From assembly GCA_001275005.1 (NCBI GenBank), contig JWZX01003195.1, forward strand, positions 1-33,295: DNA of 33,295 nucleotides, in the 5' to 3' direction. Shown here piece after piece: positions 16,076 to 24,892 of the stretch; the first letter of the stretch is position 1; the number at the start of each line of letters is the position of its first letter. The translations under genes and the position numbers were made by a program. Source of the stretch: Chrysochromulina tobinii (Eukaryota; Haptophyta; Prymnesiales; Chrysochromulinaceae). The notes beneath the pieces were generated by a model. That model saw only the letters and a list, made by a program, of their open reading frames with translations, was not told the origin of the DNA and ran no database searches.

Positions 16076-17902
16076 ATGCTGTACACGCTCCTAGTCGCAC
16101 TCATCGGCTCGGCCTCGGCCACGTCACTGCTAAGCTTGCGCGGCGGGGTGCGCCGCGACTCCTCGCGACCTGAATGCCGTACCCGGATCAAGCAGCAGGC
16201 AACGACGAACCGCCCTCACCTCTTTACGTGAAATTCCCGCGTGCGTTTTGCATCGGCAGAAGGCAAAGGAGAAGGTCACATTGTCGGCTCGGGCAACTGG
16301 GGCTCGGCGATCGCCAAGATCGTCGGCCGCAATGTGCTCACGTCGGATGAGTTCGAAGACGAGGTCCGCATGTGGGTGTTCCAGGAGCAGGTCAATGGCA
16401 AGAATCTGACTGATATTATCAACACTCAGCACGAGAACGTCAAGTACCTTCCGGTGCGTCTCCCGCAGACACCTGGTCTCAGCGCGTACAATCCCGCAGC
16501 TCGGCGTCCATCGCTGAGCCGCACCAACTTTGTGCTTGCGCAGGGCATCAAGTTCACCCCCAACGTCATCGCCGACCCCGATCTGACGCATGCATGCACT
16601 GGCTCGACACTGCTCATCTTCGTGCTTCCGCACCAGTTCCTCGGGTACGCGACAGCTGCGCGCCGCCACTCTCCTACCATTGCGACCGACGTTGCGGCGG
16701 CCGTAGCGGTCGCCGCCGCTCTCACCTTGCTCCGTGCCCCCATCTTGGTGGCCTCTGGGATTGCCGCCACCCTCTGTGGGATTGCCGCCTCCCTCTGTGG
16801 GATTGCCGCCTCCCTCTGTGGGATTGCCGTCACCCTCTGTGGGATTGCCGTCACCCTCTGTGGGATTGCCGCCTCCCTCTGTGGGATTGCCGCCTCCCTC
16901 TGTGGGATTGCCGCCTCCCTCTGTGGGATTGCCGTCACCCTCTGTCGACTGAGTCCGCATGGCTGGTGGACTCTTTTGTGCACCAGGCGCATCTGCCCGA
17001 AGATGGACACCGTGGCGAAGGGCTGCCGCGCCATCTCGCTGATCAAGGGCATCGAGTTCAACGATCGGGGCCCCATCCTCATCTCGAACATGATCAAGGT
17101 ACGACCGAGCGAGAGCGCGCCGCCACACGCCACCACGCGCCGCCACACGCCAGCGCCCACATCAGAGCTGCGCGCGCCTTCGGCTCTGCACGCCGCTCTG
17201 CACGCCGCTCTGCACGCCGGCCGCCCGCGCTGCCCCGAGGACGCTGATCGTTGGCGGATGTCCGCCGCACGACCTCCCTCTCTACAGGAGGCCATGGGCG
17301 GCATGGATGTGTCCGTACTGATGGGTGCCAACGTGGCGAATGAGGTGGCCAAGGACGATTTTTGTGAGTCGACGGTGGGCTACTCGAACTCAGCGAACGG
17401 CGCGACCTGGCAGCGTCTCTTCGATTGCCCTACGTTCCGCATCGGCACGATCAAGGACGTCGCGGGCGTCGAGCTTTGCGGCGCTCTCAAGAACGTGGTG
17501 GCCATTGGAGCGGGCTACTGCGATGGCCTTGGCTACGGTGGCAACACGAAGGCGGCCATCATCCGCATTGGGCTCAAGGAGACGATCAAGTTCTGCAAAA
17601 TGTTCTTCTCCGGCGTACGGGACGACACGTTCTTCGAGTCGTGCGGCCTCGCCGACCTGGTAACCACGTGCTTCGGAGGTCGCAACCGCAAGTGCGCCGA
17701 GGCCTTTGCTAAGGGTGAGGGAACGTGGGACGAGATCGAGAAGAAGCTGCTCAACGGCCAGAAGCTGCAGGGCACCCTGTGTGCTAAGGACGTGATGGTG
17801 GTGCTCAAGACGAAGAAGCTGGAAAAGGAGTTCCCGCTCTTCACTCGTATTTACGAGATCGCCTACGAGGGCAAGGCGCCTTCGACCATCGTACAGCTGT
17901 AG
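16076..17902 (+). CDS. Glycerol-3-phosphate dehydrogenase (NAD+), four introns
   Basis: Reduces dihydroxyacetone phosphate to glycerol 3-phosphate for glycerolipid synthesis, osmoprotectant glycerol and redox balance. The preferred model is join(16076..16178,16260..16453,16544..16644,16987..17098,17288..17902), 374 residues. Visible motifs are the NAD-binding HIVGSGNWGSAIAKIVG, then NTQHENVKYLP, VLPHQFLG, the substrate lysines in ISLIKGIEF and CGALKNVVAIGAGYCDGLGY, NTKAAIIRIGL, GGRNRKCAEAFAKGEG and LLNGQKLQG. This is a eukaryotic GPD1-type protein of normal length after splicing. Exon 1 would encode a signal peptide (MLYTLLVALIGSASA) and an LRGG stretch, suggesting ER or plastid routing. A second start at 16051 in another frame, using a donor at 16148, gives a non-secretory N-terminus. 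Exons 2-5 are secure; exon 1 is the weak point. Confidence 0.93.
16179..16259 (+). other. Intron 1 of the dehydrogenase gene (81 bp; alternative donor at 16148)
   Basis: The model with the signal peptide needs donor C|GTACCC at 16179 and acceptor ATCGGCAG|AA at 16259, both phase 1, removing an in-frame TGA at 16229-16231. The alternative donor GG|GTGCGCC at 16148 fits the local donor consensus better and is phase 1 for the frame starting at ATG 16051. Confidence 0.5.
16454..16543 (+). other. Intron 2 of the dehydrogenase gene (90 bp, phase 0)
   Basis: Donor CCG|GTGCGTC, acceptor CTTGCGCAG|GGC. Removal joins VKYLP to GIKFTPNVIADPDL as in GPD1. The length is a multiple of three and there is no in-frame stop. 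Confidence 0.93.
16645..16986 (+). other. Intron 3 of the dehydrogenase gene (342 bp, phase 2)
   Basis: Donor TCGG|GTACGCG, acceptor GTGCACCAG|GCGC. Removal joins PHQFLG to RICPKMDTVAK, matching GPD1. It holds a nine-copy 21-bp minisatellite, is a multiple of three long and has no stop in the gene's frame. Confidence 0.92.
16757..16945. repeat. 21-bp minisatellite, nine copies, inside intron 3
   Basis: Nine tandem copies of a unit starting GGGATTGCCG occur, with two alternating variants (CCTCCC and TCACCC) at the same place. The order of variants suggests block duplications. The unit is open in the gene's frame (GIAASLC) and on the opposite strand. Confidence 0.92.
17099..17287 (+). other. 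Intron 4 of the dehydrogenase gene (189 bp, phase 0)
   Basis: Donor ATCAAG|GTACGACC, acceptor CTCTACAG|GAGGCC. Removal joins LISNMIK to EAMGGMDVSVLMGAN. The length is a multiple of three with no in-frame stop; it contains a short triplicated CTCTGCACGCCG sequence. Confidence 0.92.
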
Positions 17903-18267
17903 AGTGACGTGCGAGGTGGGGGGCGTACGAGCTGCCTGCTCTCGGGCACGAAGGGCAGAAGTGGCACGCTCGGTTCCGGCGGCGCTCACGTTCTGTCACG
18001 GCGCCGAGCGTGACAGAGCGCGCGAGCATTTAGCCGCGTCGGAGCCGGTCGGGTAGGCAGACACTTTTCCTTGGTGTGGCATGGGCATGCATGCTTGCCA
18101 GACGCACTTTCCAATGATGTGACGAGTGGCGTGAGCGACGCACGTGAGCTAGTGTATGTGCTGGAGGTGTGACCGTAACGTATAACCGCTTTTTCACACG
18201 GACGACGGGGACCGGGGTCCCTGAACCATGCCCCAACGGAACATCAACATGGGTCCGAAACGCATTC
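17903..18267. other. Convergent intergenic region, 365 bp
   Basis: Lies between the stop codons of the dehydrogenase (plus) and the NudC-like gene (minus) and must hold both 3' UTRs. I find no AATAAA signal, repeat or further gene. Confidence 0.5.
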
Positions 18268-18837
18268 TCACACGGGAGCTGCTCCAATGTCATCGGTGTT
18301 GCCCCACTCGATTGGTATGTTGGGGAACTGGGAACGCAGCTTCTCGAGTGCATCGCGCTTCCTGGGATCGAGTGCCGCCTCTGCGCGCTGCTTCGCACTC
18401 TCGACCTCGTCTTCCCTCGCTCGCGTTTTGTTGAGGGCTGCGCGCTGCTCTGATGTCAGTTGGGCCGTACTTACGTAATCGGAGACCGATACAGAAGCCG
18501 TGTCCAGCGTGTCCTCACCGGCAATCAGCCCGTGCCACCACTCGGTGCTTGGTCCTGTGTTCTCGGCGCGCAAGTTGTCCTTGGCCAGCTGCAGCACGAG
18601 GACACCGTCCTCTATCATCCACGTACTCTCATCGCATCGCACGGGCTTGGCGAGCGCGCCCTCAAGCAAGGGATTGCCACCTCGTTTGGGCACCACACGT
18701 ATCCGCTGTCGCTGAATGTCCACGATCAGGTCACGTGCGCGCAGCCCGTTTAGTGGCACGTGAGCCGTCACATCACTCAGCGTCTGTCCCCATTTGTAGG
18801 TCGAGCCGCTGCCGCCATTGAGCAGCGTTTCGGTCAT
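18268..18837 (-). CDS. NudC-like protein with CS domain
   Basis: NudC proteins are Hsp90-associated co-chaperones, first known from dynein-dependent nuclear migration. The 189-residue product has a CS (p23-like) domain from about 12 to 100: YKWGQTLSDVTAHVPLNGL, then LIVDIQRQRIRVVPK, the STWMIEDGVLVLQLAKDN block and WWHGLIAGE. All align with the NudC pattern YxWxQTLxEV, VxIxxxxLxV, ESxWxxEDG, WWxxLxxxE. The C-terminal helix ends EKLRSQFPNIPIEWG, corresponding to the FMxQHPxMDF end of NudC. It lacks the long N-terminal coiled coil of animal NudC. ATG 18837 is the only good start. No intron. Divergent from the MAP kinase gene across 337 bp. Confidence 0.88.
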   Translation of the reverse strand: MTETLLNGGSGSTYKWGQTLSDVTAHVPLNGLRARDLIVDIQRQRIRVVPKRGGNPLLEGALAKPVRCDESTWMIEDGVLVLQLAKDNLRAENTGPSTEWWHGLIAGEDTLDTASVSVSDYVSTAQLTSEQRAALNKTRAREDEVESAKQRAEAALDPRKRDALEKLRSQFPNIPIEWGNTDDIGAAPV

Positions 18838-19174
18838 GAATCACACGAGGGAATGGGGGCTGGGCGTTGCGGCGACGGCGGGGCGGCGACGGCGCGGCGA
18901 CGGCGGGGAGGCACGAGAGTGTGAACCAGAGAGGGTCGGCGGTTTCGGAACGCGGGAACTGACTGACGAAGCATGACGCACATGTACCAACCGGGTATGT
19001 ATGTTGCTTCGGCTCTTTCCGGTGTTTTCTAATGGGCTTTCTTGTTAACAGTGAAATATTTGAACTTTTCTCTTCACGCCGTCCTCGCCGGGGACGGACC
19101 GCGTGCGAGCGCTCTCGGAGCTACTCCGTCTCTGACCGAGAGGGCCTTCTTGAAACGGAACGGGACCGGATTTA
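18838..19174. promoter_or_regulatory. 337-bp divergent promoter region (NudC-like / MAP kinase)
   Basis: Contains CGGCGACGG-type short repeats near 18875 and an AT-richer stretch at 19000-19080 that could be a small 5' UTR intron of the kinase. The start codons on either side face away from each other. Confidence 0.4.
18995..19051 (+). other. Possible 57-bp 5' UTR intron of the MAP kinase gene
   Basis: A GTATGT donor at 18995, a TTTTCTAATG branch-point-like sequence and a CTTTCTTGTTAACAG acceptor ending at 19051 look like a complete short intron. The donor differs from the GTRCG type of the other introns here, and no coding evidence confirms it. Confidence 0.3.
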
Positions 19175-21065
19175 ATGCGGAAGCACACTGCTTTCCCGAC
19201 ACCTCCGCCTGGATATAGGCTCACAGTCGTGAACGGGCTCTCGTTCGTCGTCGAAGCACGCTATACGCCGCTGAAGACGCTCGGATGCGGCGCGTATGGG
19301 GTCGTTTGCCGCCGCGGCGGTGGCCGGCGAGGAGGAGCACGTGGCCATCAAGAAGATGGGCGGCATCTTCGACGAGACCAAAGGCAGCTTGGGCGAGGCG
19401 AAGCGTGCGCTTCGTGAGCTGCTCCTGCTCCGCCACTTGCAGCATGACAACCTGCTCACGCTTCGACACGTGATGCTCCCGCCCCCCGACTGCGGCGACG
19501 TGTACATTGTCTCCGATCTGCTCGACTCAGACCTGTCGCGCGTGATTGCATCTCCAGAGGCGCTCTCGGAGGATCACGTGCGCTACTTCCTCTACCAGCT
19601 GCTCTGCGGAGTTCAATTCCTGCACTCGGCCAACGTCGTGCATCGTGACCTGAAGCCCTCGAACATCCTGGTCAACCGCGAATGCGACCTGCGCATCGCC
19701 GATTTTGGGCTCGCTCGCTCGCTCGACGAGAAAGTGGTTGAGCCGAGTGATCTCATGCCAGGGGTCTACGGCGAGAGCGGCAGCGTGGACAGCAGCAGCA
19801 GCAGCAGTGGGGGCGAGGGGGCAAGGGCGCCCGGGCTCGCGCCGAGCGCGCTGATGACGCAGTACGTGGTGACACGATGGTACCGCGCGCCCGAGCTCCT
19901 GCTGCTGTATGACAAGTACTCTCACGCAGTGGATATCTGGTCGGTCGGGTGCATCCTCGCTGAGCTGCTCGTGCGCAAGCCCCTCTTCCCGGGCCACAAC
20001 TTTAAGCACCAGCTCCAGCTGATCATCGACTTGGTGGGAAGTCCTCCTGCGGACAGCCTCGGCAAGGTCGATGCGCGGATCCAAGGTTTCGTGCGAATGT
20101 GGAGCGGCCGGCCGGCGCAGCCGCTCGCGACGGCGCTGCCCGCAGCCTCGGCTGAGGCGCTTAGCTTGCTTGAGCATCTCCTTCAGTTTCAGCCGCAGGA
20201 TCGCATCGCCGCCGACGGCGCGCTCCGACACAGCTACCTTGACCAGTTTGCGGACGAGGACGGCTCGCTCCAAGCTGACCCGCCCATCACAGCGCTCCTA
20301 GCTTACCCGCCCATAACGGCGCTCCCAGCTGACCCGCCCATAACGGCGCTCCCAGCTGACCCGCCCACCACGGCGCTCCCAGCTGACCCGCCCACCACGG
20401 CGCTCCTAGCTGACCTGCCCATAACGGCGCTCCCAGCTGGCCCACCACCCTGCGCGGAACGGCCCATGGCGGGCGCTGTGACGGGCGCCATGATGGGCGC
20501 CGTGAGCGTCGGTGCGGTTGGCGACACGAGAGTCGAGACGGCCACGAACGGCCCGATCGCGCTACATAAGCTTGTGAGCATGGAAGGGGCCTCGGCACGT
20601 GCCATCCGGCGCAGCCTGAGCGAGATTGAGGATGCAACCCTCACCTGGCCCAAGTTGCGAGGGATGCTGCTCAGGGAGGTGGACTTCTGGGCACAGGTCA
20701 ACGGCGTGCCCAGCGCCGGCGCAGGCGGAAGCGGCGCGGGCGGAAGCGACGCAGCCGAGAAGTTGGGCGAAAGCCACGTGGCCAAGGAGGCTACGCCTCC
20801 TTGGGTGCAGCGTGACTCTAGCAGTTGTTCCTCTTGGGTTGGTGCGTGCCTAGGCGGCATCTCCCTAGCTTCGAGTCAAGCTTCGGGCTCACAAGGCGCC
20901 GCGCCGGGCTCGGGGCTCGACACACCAGGCGAGAGCGGCGTGGACTCGATGGTTGACGGGCGCCGTGGCGGTCTCTCCGGCAAGCGCGCAGCCTCGCTGC
21001 GGGAGCAAACGGGCAACGAGCCCGCGTTCAAGCGCAGCACCTCGGGCGATGATGACGGCTTATGA
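19175..21065 (+). CDS. MAP kinase with TQY activation motif, frameshift in the Gly-rich loop
   Basis: A CMGC-group Ser/Thr kinase of the MAPK family. The frame from ATG 19175 gives the N-lobe start and Gly-rich loop (LGCGAYGVVC, residues 36-45). At 19310 one extra C must be skipped to continue as AAVAGEEEHVAIKKMGG, which holds the ATP-binding Lys. Later motifs are VVHRDLKPSNILVN (catalytic loop), RIADFGLARS (DFG), MTQYVVTRWYRAPELLL (activation TxY as T-Q-Y at 19857-19865) and HAVDIWSVGCILAELLVRKPLFPG. About 45 residues rich in Ser and Gly are inserted between DFG and TQY. The kinase domain ends near 20270, followed by nonapeptide repeats and a 200-residue disordered tail. The frame break could be a sequence error, a null allele or programmed +1 shifting; no intron fits. 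Confidence 0.88.
20274..20435. repeat. 27-bp minisatellite coding for ADPPITALP units
   Basis: Six full copies plus a partial seventh lie just after the kinase domain and encode nonapeptides such as ADPPITALP and ADPPTTALP. Each unit has a Thr two residues after a Pro pair, not a Ser/Thr-Pro kinase site. The period keeps the frame. Confidence 0.88.
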
Positions 21066-21590
21066 TTTCATTATCATTCTGCGAGTGTGGGAACTCGAGA
21101 TTTAGGCTGGTTTGGCCTGAGTTTTGGTGCGATACAACAATTAATTGAAACAATGATCACACGACACCTTAACATGCTGTCTGGCCTAGGGCGGGGTGTA
21201 AGGGTTGGGGGGTTCGCCCCGCACGGGCGCAGCCCGAGCGGCAACCCCGCGACACCGGAACGCGGACGGGAGCGAATGAGCAATGACCCGCCGGCCGTAC
21301 TAATGCCGTGCGAGTTCTATCGGAAAACTAGAACCTATCGTCAAGTTTTCGGTATTATGGATGCTGCGCTGAACGGCGATAGCCGGCCATGTAGCCAGCG
21401 CAACTACTGGTACCATTCTCACTATCGCTGCGGCCCACTATCTCGCAGATCATATCTGGAGCAAACCCTACAACTCGAAGCTCGCACGATCCACTCGTAC
21501 GAGCCAATTCTAGATCGCATATCGGGTATTCAACGGAGACTATATCTCCGTACAACATAGCGAGGGAGCCAAGGTTCATCGCATTTCATC
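21066..21590. other. Convergent intergenic region, 525 bp
   Basis: Lies between the kinase and the ARM/IQ gene and holds both 3' ends. It is AT-richer at 21066-21180 and 21300-21560. A plus-strand open frame of 157 codons (21087-21560) has no family-like features. No RNA gene or terminator-like hairpin is convincing. Confidence 0.45.
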
Positions 21591-24327
21591 TCATGGCTCT
21601 GAAGGCTTACGGACTGGAGCGCGATAGCCGCTCTCCAGGTCGTCGGGTGACGCAAGTGAGTCTGGATCCACGTCGCCGCCATACATCGTGGCGGCCTGGG
21701 ACGGGTCGTATCTACTCGCACGTGGCGACGTCGTGGGCTGCGACGGCGTAGCCCGTGGTGAGGTGCGCAGAACGGCGGCGCTCGCACTCGGCCGCAGCGG
21801 CACTGCGCCGCCGTGGGCTCGCGGGGTCACGCTATGCGCGGGCGTCGTTGCTCCAATGCCAGCTCCTGAATCAACGCCGGCAGTCGCAGTGGTCAGCACG
21901 GACGGACTCCGCGCGGGCAGTGCTGCGTAGCTCATGCTGGTCTGTAATTTCGCAGGGCTCTGAGCAGGGCTCAGAGCCGCACCGCCTGCCGCAGCGAACT
22001 TGGCGGCCGAAGCTCCGGGAGGGAAGAGCCGGCGAATCGGGGGGTTGTAGCCCGCGGGCAGATCGTCATTCTCAATGCTGATGACAGTTCCGAGCACACT
22101 CTTTGATGCCGAAGCCGTCATACGCCTGCGATCCATTTCTGGCGAGCCGGATTCCACGTCAGCCTGCTGTGCTGCTCGAGCAGCATCTGCTCGAGCTGCT
22201 GCTGCTGCTAAGATGGCACCAGGATTTGGGATGCTGAGCGCCGGCACCGGCACTTTGGGCGTCGCGCCCGACTTGGGGATGTTGAGCGCCGGCACTTGAG
22301 ACGTCGCGGGCGAGCGAGCTGCTGCGGCGCTGGCGCCGGACTCTGGCGAGGCATACTGTGCAGGCTTCCGGATGCCCGTCTCGATGTCCTCCACGTCGTT
22401 GCTTGCCGCACCAGCGCGTGGCGTCATTGCCGGCGTCATTGCCGGTGTTTGCTTCTTTGACGACCCTGGAGTGCCCCATCCAATCTTTCTCATGATTGGA
22501 ATGCGCCCCGAAACGGCGTTCGTCAGGGTACCTGATACTGAGCGTGGCATTAAGCTGCTCACGAGCGCGGCGCCCGAGCTGAGCGCGCCCCCGCTCGGGC
22601 TCTTCTTGAGCTTCCGTGGGTCCGTCGGCTCCGAATTCCACTTGTCGTCAGATGAGGCGGCCACCTGCGCTTGGCTTACTTGAGCTTTCGTGGGTTCGTC
22701 GGCTCGGAAATCCAATTGTTTTCGGACAGAACTCGCTTTGTCCACCATCTTGCCAGCATCTTGCCACTTCCAGCGCGCATCATCGGCCTTCTGTTCAGCA
22801 GAGCGCTCGCTGGCAGAGACGACAATCTTCGCACGAGCTGGAGTCTCGATGAGGCCCTTGCCTTGCGCCTTTTTGGCGCTAACTACGAGTGCCATCGCCT
22901 TTCTCCGCTTCTGCTCGATATTGAGCAGCACGAAGCGCCTAGCCACCATGCGAACCAGGCAGCGATTGTACGCACGGCGCGTGCCGTTGATGACGGCAAG
23001 GGCTGTGGATCGTGGACAGATGCCGAGGTTGTGCAAGATGTAGGCCCGAGCGTAGACCTGGATGATGAGAGCGGCTTTTCGTCGCCTGATCCGTCTATAT
23101 TGTTGGACGCCCCTCTTGATGATCTTGACGGCTTTCGCAATTTTCTTTAGGACATTGTAGTTCCTGAAATTCCTCTTCCTCCGGAAGATGTTCTGGACGA
23201 GCGTCGCCGCGAATTCCCTTTTGCGCAATCTCTCATCCTCATCCGCCTCTCGCTTCGCCAGCTCCACGAGCGTTTCTTTGCTCAGCTCCACCTCCTCCTC
23301 GCGATCCCCGAACATCGCGCCAAAGACTCCCGAAACCCGATTCTGAGAGGGAGATGCGTCGCCGTCGCCGCCGCCGCCGACTTGTTGTTTGATTTGAGCG
23401 TCGAGGGATTTCAAGGCAGAATCGCGGCTGATGGATTCAACTGTGTTGAAGAGCGCGCCTGCCGCGAAGCGCTTGAGCTGCTGATGTGTTGTGGCTGCCG
23501 GCAGCAGGACGCCAAGGAGGGGAGCGCGCAAGGTCAGAAAGAGGCGGGAGGAGCGTGGGGGCGCTTGCTCCGATGCGCGCATCAAGCAAATCGAGCAACT
23601 GGGTGTGAACTGGCTATGGCACGGCCTTCGCACCTCGGACGATTCGTTCGAGCTCAGGGATCAGTTCAAAGGTTTTCACGAGCTTTGCGAATTCGACGTC
23701 CTTGCAGAGGTTCTGAAGGCAAGCACAAGCATATGTCTGCGCGACAACGTCGGCAGCAAAGACGAAGTCCTTTATGCGGTGGAAAATGTTCGCGTTGAAA
23801 ACTTGCCGCTTCGTCTCGCCCGACTTAGGATCGAACGCATCGGACGCGAGGTTGGCGAGGATCATGAGTCCGGTACGTTGCAGCTGCATGTCGCCCTCGA
23901 AGATGAGCTGCAGCACGTACGCAAGGCCGCGCCCCGCGCGCAAACTGATCCCAAGTTGCTCGGCAGCATCGCCAAACTCTTGGTTGACATACCTCGCCAG
24001 GGCCATTGCCGCTGCCCTGCGCTCCTCCAGTTTCGCTTGCTGCCGCGTGCCCTGGATGAACTCCTTCGTGACCTCCTCTGCGCGTACTCGGGCTTCTTCT
24101 AACTCCTGCGCCCTCATGGACACTTGCTGCTGAGGGACTATTCGACGTCGAACGTAATCCATGGCGGAGGAATATTCCGACGCGTCATTGCTGCTGCCAG
24201 GTTCGGACCCTTTTCTTCGGACCGAGCCTGTCGATGGTGGCCTGGTGGGGGCCCGTGCTGGGTCCACTTTGGGGGGGCTAATCTCCCCCACTTTGGCCCG
24301 CTTCTTGCTACCCAAGAGACGGAGCAT
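21591..24327 (-). CDS. Armadillo-repeat and IQ-motif protein, one intron
   Basis: The CDS is complement(join(21591..23494,23634..24327)), 865 residues. Exon 1 encodes a coiled segment (MRAQELEEARVRAEEVTKEF) and armadillo-like helices, including GLAYVLQLIFEGDMQLQR, TGLMILANLASDAFD, VVAQTYACACLQNLCKDVEF and LIPELERIVR. The splice joins this to ATTHQQLKRFAAGALFNTVE, a good ARM continuation. Two IQ motifs follow at about 328-345 (ATLVQNIFRRKRNFRNY) and 372-390 (ALIIQVYARAYILHN), flanked by highly basic helices; IQ motifs bind calmodulin or EF-hand light chains. The last 440 residues are Ser/Pro/Ala-rich and probably disordered. No enzyme domain is visible; a scaffold or calmodulin-regulated role is inferred. 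Start is ATG 24327; ATG at MDYVRRR downstream is an alternative. Confidence 0.7.
23495..23633 (-). other. Intron of the ARM/IQ gene (139 bp, phase 1)
   Basis: On the minus strand the donor is GTCCGAG|GTGCGAAG and the acceptor GCTGCCGGCAG|CCACAAC, with a pyrimidine-rich tract before it. Both sides are phase 1 and splicing restores a continuous armadillo repeat (LERIVR-ATTHQQLKRF). Unspliced, the frame stops six codons past the donor. Confidence 0.85.
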
Positions 24328-24892
24328 CCGCCCCCGAGGCCTTCGCCCCGCCCCACGGGCGGCTGGCTCTCCTCAAGCGCGGGCCGGCGACGCCACTGCG
24401 CGTGTGCGCAATGCCTGCGCGCACTGCCAGTTCTGAAACTGACTTCTCGCTGCGCGCTTACCATCGCCGTACGAAACGGAAAGGCGCGCGCCTGAAACGT
24501 TCTGTGAATAACTCCGAGGATGGCATTTTGTCCTTTCGCCTAGGATGGCCCGGTACTTTGTGTCCGTTGTCTTTCTACAGACAGACACGGAGACAGAGTG
24601 ACAGACTATACAGTAACGGGTCTAACAGTCACTTTCACTGGTCACGGTTTACGATCCCGGCACGCACGCACGACCGCGCGGTCCCCGCGGAGACACTTCG
24701 CGGAGGGCGCAGCGCAGTCCGCGACTTGGACACAAGAGAGGATGAGGGCGGGTGTCAAGGAGGGGTAGAGACAGACAGCTGGGCCAGTTGCGGATAGCGG
24801 ATTTACATGTACTTGAGGATTCCAATCGAATCCAATCATTGGGCCTGGTCACCGCGCCCCTGCCCTCGACTTTGTAATCGCTTTCCACTGTT
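24328..24892. other. Intergenic region, 565 bp
   Basis: Lies between the ARM/IQ gene start and the SDR gene stop, both minus strand, so it should hold the ARM/IQ promoter and the SDR 3' UTR. No gene, RNA or repeat array is recognised; several small open frames have no coding character. Confidence 0.5.

Noticed and set aside
16241-17902. A single 553-codon exon for the dehydrogenase
   Set aside because: Comparison with GPD1 shows three internal insertions with GT/AG borders, one of them a minisatellite; they are introns. The frame's first codon is GTG, not a plausible start.
21190-21250. Possible tRNA or hairpin (GGGGTTCGCCCC)
   Set aside because: The T-arm-like sequence lacks matching acceptor, D and anticodon arms.
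21087-21560. 157-codon plus-strand frame after the MAP kinase
   Set aside because: No family resemblance, lies in a convergent 3' region, and has mixed base composition.
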